Shown here piece after piece: positions 33,574-44,900 of a stretch of 64,000 nt of DNA. A model generated the notes under the pieces. That model was not told the origin of the DNA. It searched no databases and saw nothing but the letters and a program-made list of their open reading frames with translations. The stretch covers positions 124,001 through 188,000 of the forward strand of contig JAZKJV010008882.1 of assembly GCA_037367405.1 (NCBI GenBank). The letters run 5' to 3'. The DNA comes from Ottelia alismoides. Lineage: Eukaryota; Streptophyta; Magnoliopsida; Alismatales; Hydrocharitaceae. Position 1 is the stretch's first letter. Every line of letters starts with the position of its first letter. Made by a program: the position numbers and the translations under genes.

Positions 33574-35252
33574 CGGAATCCGGGGTGATCCCTACGAATT
33601 GCGGGCTGAGGGTACCGGTCGTACCAAATCCCGTTGACTTCCATCAACGGTTCCTGCTCAAAGGAGGGTGGAGGAAGAACTGCCAGTGGCTGCTCCGGCT
33701 GATAGACCACCATCTGCGTGTCCTGAGATGGTGGTTGCTCTGGATGGTACTGCAGCAAGGGCACCGGCTCTGCCTGAATGTGATTCACCTGGCGGTATGA
33801 GGTAGAGGCCTGGTTGGGATTGCTGCTGCTGGAAGCAACCTGTGACCTGGGAGGCTGTTGAGAATGGGCTTGTGCCTCCTGAATACATAGAATCTGGGTC
33901 TTCAGGTCACTCATGGTTTTGGTGAGAAGGTCCATCTGGGCTAGACCTTGATTCTGCTTCTTCTCGAGGATCTCCATGCGGTCCAACTTTTCACTAATTA
34001 TGCCCATGTCGGCTGCTGCTGATTCGGCTTGGGCTGCGGCTACCGACGTTGTATTGGGACCGGCATCGATGCGGGCGATCCTCTGAAATGATCCCGCTCC
34101 TTGCGGGGGCTTCTGCTGAGTGTAGACTCGGGCTTGGGCCATCACAGTAGAGTTTTCTGCCATGCCTTCGTAGATGGCCCAGACGTCGTCTTCTCCCTTG
34201 GAGAAATAGGACCCACCGCAAGAGGCGTTCACTAGCCCCTGCAGCTCCGGTGTCAGCCCACAGAAGAAACTCTGCACCAAGTTGGGCTTGGATATATCGT
34301 GATGTGGACACCGGTCAATGAGCTCTCTGAATCGATCCCATGCTTCGTGGAACTGTTCATTTGGGATCATGACGAAGTTGCTGATCATGGCTCGAGCTGC
34401 GTTGGTCTGGCCGAGAGGATAGTATTTCTTCAAATATGCGGTCCGGAGATCTGCCCAAGTATCGACGAATCACCCTAGATGCTTGAGCCAATATGCGGCT
34501 CTATCAACCAATGAGAATGGGAAGGCGATCATCTTAATGGTGTCCTCGGTCATCATCCGATCATGGACGGTACTGAAAATCATCTCAAATTCCTGGAGGT
34601 GAAGGTGCGGCTCTTCGGTCGGCAACCCGTGAAACTTGGGTAGCAGCTGAATCGTGTGGGGCCGAAGCTCGAAATCTCCGTGAATGGGTGGAAGTCTGAT
34701 CCATCGGTGAGTGAGGGATGCAGCTGGGTTATGCAGTTCCCTCATGATGGTCTGTGGCGGTCGCTCGCCGTCTGGATCGGCTCCTCCTGCATCAGGTCCT
34801 CCTCCTCCACCACCTTCTCCGCCAGCTCGGTTCTCTCTCATCTGAGCTATCTCCCTCATAAGATCACCCATGAATGTACCCTGGTCACGGATCTGTCTCT
34901 GCATAGTCTCCAGGGATGCTAACAAGGAATTGTTGATGGCTGCCTGATCAAATAGGAATGGAGGGTGCTCATGATCATTTGCATGCTCGCCTCTGTCTGC
35001 CATGGTTGGATTTTCTGGAAAAGCAAAAGAGGCCATCTCAGGTGCTGTCGAATGAGCTGAACACTGTGATGCACTGAATTCTGACACTCTTGGACTGATG
35101 GAAGGAGAATAAGAAGGGTGGTCGAGGGGGAACAGGGTGGATGTAAACTCGGGCTCGGAGAGCGGACTCTCCGAGGTTTTCCTAGATGAATAAGGAGGAG
35201 TGCTAGATAGCGGTGCCGACAAGGTCGGCCTAAGAGATCTCCGTCCCATCAT
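33574..35252 (-). pseudogene. gag: gag of element A (one in-frame stop, one frameshift)
   Basis: Starts at MMGRRSLRPTL (about 35252), the start shared with B and E. The N-terminal region has a predicted helix (LLASLETMQRQIRDQGTFMGDLMREI) and a Gly-rich stretch; the gag core includes EEPHLHLQEFEMIFSTVHD and WLKHLG. A TGA at 34472-34470 replaces an Arg codon. The same frame continues (from about 34469) with KKYYPLGQTNAARAMISNF, HEAWDRFRELIDRCPHHDI, LQGLVNASCGGSYFSKGEDD and a coiled-coil-like MGIISEKLDRMEILEKKQ. After DHPGFRW (about 33575) one base is missing relative to B, which moves the rest of gag into the 33573-31573 frame. The open frame to 33147 is therefore out of register at its end. 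Confidence 0.92.
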
Positions 35253-37004
35253 CTTGATTATTCGAGAAGAGTGGGGATAATGCAAGAGAAGAAGAAGATG
35301 ATATGCAACAAAATTGTGCACAATTGTGCGGTGTTTTTGATCTTGACCTAAATAAATCTAGCAATCAAACACAAAGCAGGGGTGAGTTCACCAACTCAAC
35401 ACATGAAGCCGTGAAGGTTCGGCTTTTATCTTGTCAATTTTAGCTTGATTCAGGAATTTATCTTTTCACGAGTCCTTAGAACGCTATGCCTAAAGGAGAG
35501 AGAGTACTGCCGGAAGAGTATCCCGTACTTGTCCTCCTCCTGTGTAACCTGTAGCTTGCACTTTTTGAGGTCCTTGTAACCCTTCCTGGATCCCTACTCA
35601 GCCAAAGAATAAGAGAGGAAGCCAATAGGCGAAACCGATACTTCGGAACTCGCTCGCAACGGAATCACCCGTGAGCGTGCAAGAACCTACTCGGACGCAA
35701 GACGATGAGACAGACACCCCCGTGAAGGCGTGGCCTAGGCTCGATACTTCGGACAAGGTCGATGCTCTACACACTAGAGAGTCACCAATGTTGACCAAGC
35801 CCTACTCGTCCACGTACGATAGAAGCGCCAATACTTCGGAAATCCAGGCGATACACAAGGCAGCCACAAGCTGGGTTTTTGGCTCTAATCCTTACGAAGC
35901 GCTCACCTCACTTGGAAGGAGACCTTCCCATGCAACCTGAATACAAGTGAGGGTGTTACTCTCCCCAAGCAATGAATCCAATTACCGATTTTATTTTTGG
36001 TCAAGTTTTCTTAGCAGTCCCTTTTTTAATTTTTTTGGTGTTATCGCTTCTTTTGAGTAGATTCAAACAAGCGCCTAACGATTTTTGTGTTTTCTTGATC
36101 CTACTTTGTCCAAAAACAGAGGGAGAGGAGAGTCGGAAAAGCCGTGCAAGTTGGCACAAAGATGGAAATCTCACCTTTGTGCCTAAATGATGGATGCCAA
36201 GTTAGAAGACTTACAACGAATCCCAGCTCTCTCCATGCGGGATGAAAAGCAGAATTTTTAAACCTAATCTATATGCCGATATGCACAACGGAAATCGTCC
36301 TAGAACAGGCAACTGCTAGCGTGAAGAACCACAAGTCAACCTCCTATCGTCGATCCTAAGAGTCCGGTCTAGACCCTCCCCTCCTCTTCTCGACACATCG
36401 AGTTCAGGAGTAGCGCTTGATGGAGAGGGCTCGCGGCGCGGCGGATCTAAGAAAGGGGGCTAACTGTTTAATTTTTTAACTAAGTCCAACTACGAGCTAT
36501 AGGTACATGCAAAGGTTATTAGTGTGTTTGGACCTAAGTTAATCGATCAAGCAGGCCTAAATCTAAGAGCTCAATCCACAAAAGAAAGGGAAAAATGAAA
36601 ACAAAACCGGAAAATGACGGCGATAAAACGCGATAAAAACCGCGGTGAGCCCCCAAGTGAACAAACACTTGGAAATTGGGCCCGAATGTTCAAGTCCGAA
36701 TGTACCTGTATTATTACAAATTAATAGTCTCTCTCTCTCACAAAAGTAAATGCAAGCTAATCTACCACTCTCTCTCACTCCTCCTGCTCTCTCCTGCCGG
36801 CGTGGCCCAAGAAGGCCGGCTCCGCTTCCCAAGGATGCTCCGGATCACCTAAGCAATCCGCCTTGCTCCGCGGTCCCTCGCAAGAAGACAAGAAAAGAGA
36901 CGGTCAGATAGCTCAACAAGATATATCAAAAATGCAAGAGATGGAAAATAATGCTATGGTAAACAATCACACAATCAAACAAAATGTGAACTACTCGCTG
37001 TTGC
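35253..37004 (-). other. 5' leader of element A
   Basis: About 1.75 kb between primer-binding site and gag, homologous to B's leader but in parts differently arranged (35340-35960 does not align clearly to B by eye). Only short unconserved frames are seen. Confidence 0.7.
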
Positions 37005-37022
37005 TCCCCGGCAACGGCGCCA
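37005..37022 (-). other. Primer-binding site of element A (tRNA-Asp)
   Basis: On the minus strand TGGCGCCGTTGCCGGGGA, an exact 18-base match to the tRNA-Asp(GUC) 3' end, two bases from the LTR. Confidence 0.95.
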
Positions 37023-37024
37023 TT

Positions 37025-40000
37025 TGATTTTGACCGAAATCAGGTGGTCTTAAGTTCAACACAAAGCGTGAACTCAGTCGAAGTGTCAACCACACAAATC
37101 TCGATTAAAGTCAACAATTAACCCACACTAAGATCAATAAATTAGAACTAATGCAGAGTTAAAATTTATTTTTAACTCTACATAAAAGATGTATAGGTGC
37201 AAGTATGTAGAGAGTTCGAACACAGGGAGCAAGCAGGGTAATTCAAGCAAATGTAAGCACAAGTGTGTGTGTGTAAAGTGTCTACACTAAGCAAGCAAGC
37301 AACTACAATTTTTGTGGGTTTTCAATTTTTAATTTTTTTTATTTAAATTTTTTTATTTTTGTATTTTGATTTTTAATTTTCTGATTTTTATATTTTATAT
37401 TTTTTTATTTTTTTTCAATATTGGAAAGTAAAGACAAGATAATAGAAGGCAAGCTAAAATATTTATAAAAAGGTGCAAAAATACTCACAAATTCAGAAAT
37501 AAAATGTCTTTGGTCTTTTTATACTTTTTTTACTGCTTTTGTGATTTTTAGGGATTTTTCAAGGTGTTTTTGGGTATTTTTAATTACTGAAATAAGGCAA
37601 AACAGTGGAAACAATGCTGGCTGTGATAAAAATGGGAATTAAAAATAGCAAACAGCACTCAAGATATTTCACACTATTTTTCTAATAAAAAGAACAAAAT
37701 TAGGAATAAACAGAACCCGAGTTTAGAATTTTTGGAATTTTCTACTATTTTTTGTAATTTTTTTGAGGTTTTTGAGTGTTTTTAAATTTTTAGTGTTTTT
37801 CTTTTGAGATTTTTAATGATTTTTGGACTGACACTAAAATAGAATAAAATAGACACTAGGTGAATTTTCGGGAATTTTTGGGGGTGTTTTACTATTTTTT
37901 TTTGGTATTTTCTAAGCTAGACAGTGCACAAATAGCAAGTTTTTGATTTTTAATAAATATGAAAATCAAGTAAAATCAAAAACTAAAAGGTTGGCGTCAA
38001 AACACACATGTCCAGGAGCTTAAGTTCAAAATTCGAGAAATTTTGGAGTTAAAATGATAGGTCAAATAATTAGAACAAACATCCAAACATTAAACAGTCC
38101 TGGCAGGGGCATATATGCAATATATCAAACATCCAGAGGCCTACATGCAATTTTCCACAAAATATTGAGCTGAATATTTAATTTATAGCACCAAAAAGCA
38201 AGTACAAAAGCCGCCTGGGCACGCAAGCAATTTTCCCACCAGGGCGCGTGACTTGCACGCGCCTGGCGAGGACTGGAATGTAATATCACAAAACCCTGGG
38301 GGCCTACTTGCAAAACATCCAAAAAGTTTACACTTAATACGAAAGTTTCATGACTAAAATAAAATACACAAACGACCGAGGGTGTCCTTGCAAAATGCCC
38401 ACCCCCTCACGTGTACAGGTCACGTAAGGTGACGTGGCTGGGGACCTAAATGCAAATAAACAAAGTCTGGGGGTCTTTGTGCAAATATTACAAAACTTTT
38501 ACACTACAGACAAAAGTTTAAATACTAAATATTAACTACAAAAAGTGCGAGGGTCAGGATGCAAAATACCCACGCTCGGGCGCTCCGACGATGACGCGTG
38601 GCGTGAATCCAACGGCTGGCGGCGAGGCGCGATCCAGCGGCGGGGGCCAAGCCACTTATCCACGTGGCAGCTTGGGAACGGCCGATGACGGTTGGGCTCG
38701 TGCGGCTGTGATTAGAACTCCCCCGATGATCGGACGGTGGGCACGTGGGGAGATCTAACGGCTCCTGTGCGATCTGGGCGCTCCTCGTTGATCCGACGGT
38801 CCCGGAGGCAGAGGGAAGAACACGGAGGAGCTCCGGTTGGGCGAACTTCTCCGAGCTCCTCCGTCCGGCTACGGCGACGATCGAGCTTGCAAACCGGTCG
38901 AGGACGCTCCTGCAGGTGTCAGCTGACGTCTGGAAGCCTCAAAAGCCACCGGCGTTCGCCGGTGCTCTCGCACGGAGGTGGCGGAGCTGCAAGGCCCCAG
39001 GTGCTCCGGCGAGAGAGCAAAATTGCTCCAGACGCTTCGATGGGCTTCAGTACCTGCACAACAAAGTTAAGGAGGTCGAGGGCAAAATGCCTCGACCTCA
39101 GGTGGCTCTCAAAATGGAAGGGAAGGCGAGATAGGGGCTCGCCGGAGTTGCGCTCCGGCGAGGTGATCTATGGGCCGATTCGACGAGGGATTGAGGGCGA
39201 AATGATTCTAATATTAACAGGAACGAGATGCAGATAAAAATGGGACGAATGGCTGCCTCGATGGCCAAGGGCCAGAGGGTGAATACCTCACGGGGGTACC
39301 CGCCGGAGGTGGTGGTGGAACGCGCCCAACTCGCGTGAATCCGCCTCCTCGAAGGTGCAGACCTGGAGCTGTCACCTCCACGTTGCTGGAGCGACTCCAA
39401 GGGGGGGGGGGGGAGGAGCTGGATGATTTGGGGTTCAAATTCAAAAGAAGGTCAAGGGGAAGCTTAAGTATGGTTGACGAGGGGGTGGAAAGAACGAGGC
39501 ACCCAGCTTGATTCAGAGGCCCTCAGCCCAAGAAGATCCTTGGGCGAGCAAGATGGGTAGTAGGGGAAAAAGATTGCAGAAGAACTCGAGCTCAAAGGAT
39601 GAAAGAACGCGCCTCGAAAAAAATGGTGAACATGGGGTCAACAGCGGGTCTGACAAGGGCTACAGGGTGTAGGTCAGACTGTTGACCTAGGTCAACAGTC
39701 CTGGCCTCCTGGTTGGTCCACGTGGACCAACCAGGAAAAACCCTGAAAAAATATTTTATTAATTCTATTTAAAATACTAAATGGCCGAATTAGATAAAAG
39801 TTATAAAATGAAAAATGCTCAAAATTTTATGTAGTATTTTATTCTGATTTTTATTTATTTTTATGACTTGTATTTTTACAAGTTATCTTTTTAACCCTAT
39901 ATAGGTATAATACCTATGTATTTTAATATTTTATTTAGGTATTTTATTTTTATTATTGTTATTTAGTATTTTATAAAATTATAACATACTTTTATATACA

Positions 40001-40882
40001 TAAATATATTTTTATTTTATTTTTCTGATTTGTTTTGTATATTTAATAAAATACAAGTGTATTGTATATAGGTATAAGTGTATGTATAATACCTATGTAG
40101 TCTTTATACAAGTATATTTATTTTTATTATTATTTTTTTTCTTTGCATTTTATTTCAATTTTATTGCACATATATATTATAAGTAATATTTACAAAATAA
40201 AAATATAAAAATAATGAATAAATAATAAATTGAATATTGTATTATGTAAAAGTATACAATGAGGGTCCAAAACTCAACTTTCAAACCGCAGCTCCACCAA
40301 ATGCGAAACCACTGCCATTGGATAGATTATTTTATTCTATATACAATTAAAGGTGAGTTTGATGCATTTGGAGTTGTCGTTTGTGAGATACGGGTCTGGG
40401 AAGTTGGGATTCTGGATTTTTATTCAGACCATAACTTTTTATCTGCACATTATTTTTCTGTGAAATCAATTTTGTATTTTTCTTTAGTAAATTATCTTCA
40501 ACTTTCACGTGCAAAGTTTCTTTATTTGATGTATAAAAAGTGGAACCAAAAATAGGTCCCAAAATGAATAAAGAATGAATAAAATGTATAGGTATTTTAT
40601 CTGTGTTCCTGACCTTATCTCCCCCTACTTTATTCCTTGTCGACCTATTCATCAAGATGCCTAGGTCTCGGGGGTTTTGGGTCATAAAATATTTACAATA
40701 TTTTATTATTTTTCTTTTCTTTATTTATTCTATAATTTTGTCCTTAATTACAGTAATTTATACACTGTTTGGATGCACATGCATGAATGCTAAGATGCTC
40801 TATTTAGTGCTATTTACAGGCATTTGCTAGGGTTTTTGGTGCCAAAATGATAGAATAAAGATGATGAAATGTGGATTCATCA
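37025..40882 (-). repeat. 5' LTR of element A (3858 bp)
   Basis: Copy of 22109-25957 with few differences. These include a longer G run near 39402-39413, a small indel near 40130 and scattered substitutions. G-box palindrome at 39707-39736, W-box pair at 39681-39696. Confidence 0.96.
39707..39736. promoter_or_regulatory. 30-bp G-box palindrome (A 5' LTR)
   Basis: Same perfect palindrome as in the other LTR of A, centred on CACGTG; the W-box pair is at 39681-39696. Confidence 0.6.
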
Positions 40883-41952
40883 ATGATCCCAAATGAACTT
40901 TTCCATGAAGCATGGGATCGCTTTAGAGAGCTCATTGACAGGTGTCCGCATCATGACATATCAAAGCCCAACTTGGTTCAAAGTTTCTTTTGTGGGCTGA
41001 CACCGGAGCTGCAGGGGGTTGTCAATGCCTCTTGTGGAGGATCGTACTTCGCAAAGGGGAAGATGATGTCTGGGCCATTTATGAAGGAATGGCAGAAAAC
41101 TCTACAGTCATGGCCCAGGCGCGCGTCTACACACAACAAAAACCTCCCCAAGGAGCAGGATCTTACCAGAGGATAGCCCGCATTGATGCCGGTCCCAGCA
41201 CCCCGTCGTTAGCCGCAACTCAAGCCGAATCCACCGCAGCCGATATGGGTATCATTAGTGAGAAGTTGGACCGCATGGAAATCCTCGAGAAGAAGCAGGG
41301 ACAAAGTATGTCACAAATGGACCAGTTGGCAAAGACCACGAGTGACCTGAAGACTCACATCTTGAGTATTCAGGAGGCACAGTCATCTTCGCATCAGCAC
41401 TCCAGGTCACTTGATGAATCCAGAGGTCGCCGTTATACCCCACCACCTCCCACATACCGCTCAGTGCACCATGTTCAGGAGGTGCCGGTACAGCAGTTGC
41501 CACAATATTCACAGCAGCCGTCATCTCAGGAAACTCAAATGGTGGTTTATCAACCGGATCAACCACTGGCAGCACTACCACCTCCACCCTTCGAGCAGGA
41601 GCCGTTGATGGAAGTCAATGGGATATGGTAAGACTGGTACCCCCAGCAGCCCGGGAATCGCCGTGATCACCCCGGATTTCGTTGGTCCAACGGAGGTATC
41701 TCATCCCAACAGCAGCCTCCGGCTCAGGGCAATCAGAGTGGCCAACACCAGCAGCCCCAATACTCCCAACAGCAGCAGCAATACCAGCAGAATCCTCGTC
41801 ACACCTATCCGGAGCAGCAATGGAAGTCGCGGCAGTAGCCGTTTCAGCAGCAACGCCCCCAACATACATCTCACTACCAGCAACAATACTCTCAGTCCCA
41901 CCAATCACCACAGTTCCAGCAAGGGAACACATCAGGTTCTTCCACCCCTAGC
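40883..41952 (+). pseudogene. gag: gag of element B, 3' part (frameshift and stops)
   Basis: Continues the gag cut at 22108. It opens with the duplicated ATGAT, then PNELFHEAWDRFRELIDRCPHHDI and LQGVVNASCGGSYFAKG. Near 41056 one G is missing from a G run, shifting the frame. The correct frame then reads EDDVWAIYEGMAENSTVMAQAR, MGIISEKLDRMEILEKKQ and on to MEVNGIW, where TAA (41629-41631) stands at the Tyr position of A. The Q/P-rich tail follows with a TAG near 41836 in place of a Gln codon, and the frame then opens into 41953-46758 in the same phase. No zinc knuckle. Confidence 0.92.
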
Positions 41953-44900
41953 TTGGAGAACCCTGCACTTGATGACCTCGCCCAACTGCTTTCTGACCAG
42001 CAAGCATCGTTTCGGCGAGAAATGGACGAGTTCCGGCAAGAAATGAGGGACATCATGAAAGGGAAAGCCGCCATACCTGCACAGAGCGAGCCGAATCCGA
42101 ACAACTTAAAAAGAAAGTCTGAGCAGGTACAGTTTACAAGGGATACTGCTCCTAGTGCTTATTTGAATGACATGCATTCTATGTTTGATACTCACTTCGT
42201 GTCACTTAGGAGCGGTAGGGAACCAGCCGGCATCGGCTCATCTGAGGGACGACCACATGGAGACTCTAGAGCCCCAGATAAGGAAAAGAGCGGTACTGAT
42301 GCCGCTAACAACAAGGATGATGGCGGTGGTACTGATGCCACCAAGGATGACCTTCCAGACGACGGTACTGAGGCCGTCGTAGTACCAGATGCAGACGGTG
42401 GTGCTGAAGCCACCATTGATAATGGACCAGAGTGTGGTGCTGAGGCCGCAAAGAAGAATATTTCGGGTGGTACTGATGCCCCTATTTTGAATCAATTTGT
42501 ATTCCAACCTTCTGTGTTACCATTTTCTGTGGCTCTGGGTTCAATGAAAAAGAACAAAAAAATGAATAAAGGAAAGGCTTCTCCATCTATTCCAAGTCCG
42601 TGTGTGATGAATGATGACGATTGCATGGATGCCGGTCCTTCACAGGCCCAGGAGCCCTCTCCTAACCCTCTGTCTGAGGAGGGCCCATCTATCCCCTTCC
42701 CTCAAGCACTCGGCTTGACTAAGGGGAATTCAAAAGAAAATCCCAAAAAGACCCAGAAGTTAGAGTTCAGCCAACAGATGATAGACAAATTTCAGATCCA
42801 GCTGACTCTACAGGAGGCACTTGAGCACATCCCCCTCTTCCAAAAGAATCTGAGAGAGAAGACTATTGTGCGCAGGAAGAGGCGAAACAATAGAGGAGAG
42901 ATCCTTGTGCTCACCCGTACCACTTGTTGTGTCATTCAAAACCATCTGCCAGCCAAACGCCCAGATGCAGGAGCTCCTTATGTCAGATGCCAGATTAGTG
43001 AGCAGCAATTTGACCGTACTCTATTAGACAGCGGCTCTTCTATCAACCTCCTTCCGGCAGCCCTACTCGACCGATTCGAGTTTGGCCCTCTTCTTCGGAG
43101 CAGGACAGTCCTTCAGTTTGCTGATCGATCGATTAAGAGGCCGAAAGGATTGTTGAGAGACGTGGTCGTTACCATTCAGGGTCTGAAATTCCCCGTGGAC
43201 TATGTAGTATTGGACATGGAGATCCCTGAATCGGTGACTGATGCCCCCATCATACTAGGATGCCCATTCTTGGCCACAGCCAAGGAAGTGTCCGACCATG
43301 ACAGTGGGAAGGTGTACTTTCGCGTAGAGGGTGAGAGTATACAAATAGAGACGATCGACGAGATCAAAGCGAGAGATTCAGCGTGCTCAGAGCAGAACAG
43401 TAATACAGGGCCGATGACAGACGCCGAGCTAGACGTCCACCAGGAGTGTGACTTTGTGATGACCGATGATGAAGCAGTTTGGGAAGATCCAGAAACACGA
43501 GCCCTCGTCATATCTGCAGATTCAGAGTACCCACCTTTTGAGGCAGACGAGAGTTCGGAGAGCACACTTTTGGCAGAGGACACCATACTGGTTGACAGTT
43601 GCGTACTGCGTGATGACATTGATAATCGTACTGATTCAAATCCCTCGGAGGCAAACGTTGATTGGAAGGATTTTGATACATATTTGCCATGCTTGTTTCC
43701 AGATGAGACGACAGATCAGACTGAGAGCGAGCCAGCACAGATGATAGCCACACCAGCAGGGTTCCCTTCGTCAGATGATCACATACAGCGAGAGCTCTCA
43801 CATACAGACCTGGTTGCTTTCACGCAGACCTATCAGAAGCCAGATTTGCCAGCTCCCACCAAACCAGAATTGAAGCCTTTGCCGCAGTCGCTTAAGTATA
43901 GATTCCTTGCGGGTGAGCCTGAAATGCACCCAGTCATTGTCTCAGGAGATTTGACTGGAGAACAAGAATCCCGTCTGATGGAGGTTCTTGAAAGAAACCG
44001 CAAGGCGATAGGATGGAACGTGGCCGATCTCAAAGGGATAAGTCCGGCCCTGTGCTCCCACCATATATACCTCGAGGAGGACGCCAAGCCTTCGCGTGAG
44101 TTCCAGCGACGGCTGAACCCGAATCTTCGAGATGTAGTAATGAAGGAGATATCTAAATGGTGGAGCGCCGATTTTATCTACCCCATCTCCGACTCCAAGT
44201 GGGTTAGTCCTTTACATGTGGTACCCAAGAAGACGGGTATCACTACAGTTGTGAATGAGTCTGGAGAAGAGATCGCCACCCGGGTACCCACTTCTTGGAG
44301 GGTCTGTGTGGACTACAGACGATTGAATGAGGCCACCAAGAAGGATCACTTCCCGCTACCATTTATTGATCAGATTATCGAAAGGCTAGCCGGGAAGAGT
44401 CATTACTATTTTCTTGACGGGTACTCCGGATACAATCAAGTGGCCATTGCGCCCGAAGACCTGGATAAAACGACGTTCACCTGTCCATTTGAGACGTATG
44501 CTTTCAGACGGATGCCCTTTGGTCTATGTAACGCCCCTACGAAATTCCAAAGGTGCATGTTGTCCATCTTTTCGGACATGATAGGTGAATGTTTGGAGGT
44601 CTTCATGGATGATTTCTCGGTCTATGGCGACGGGTTTGATGCTTGTCTTGATTGCCTAGACCGAGTACATCAGCGCTGCATAGAGGTGAACCTTGTACTA
44701 TCTTGGGAGAAGAGTCACTTCATGGTGACTCATGGGACGGTCCTTGGTCACATCATCTCCAACAGAGGCATGGAGGTTGATCCGGCCAAGGTGGATATCA
44801 TTAAAAAACTCAATCCACCGTCCAATTTGAAACAGTTGCAGTCTTTTCTGGGGCATGTCGGTTTCTATCGACGTTTCATTCAGGACTTCAGTCGAATTGC

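Larger units (their letters stand above)
22109..40882 (-). mobile_element. Element A: complete Athila-like retrotransposon inserted into gag of B (18,774 bp)
   Basis: Plus-strand view: 3' LTR 22109-25957, polypurine tract, 3' noncoding region, pol 28480-31554, gag-linker-protease frame 31573-33573, gag, leader, primer-binding site 37005-37022, 5' LTR 37025-40882. Both ends are TG...CA with exact duplication ATGAT at 22104-22108 and 40883-40887. It is the youngest insertion in the main nest: the LTRs are 3849 and 3858 bp and nearly identical (one difference in the first 300 bases by eye). Even so the coding region carries two in-frame stops and a frameshift. Confidence 0.97.
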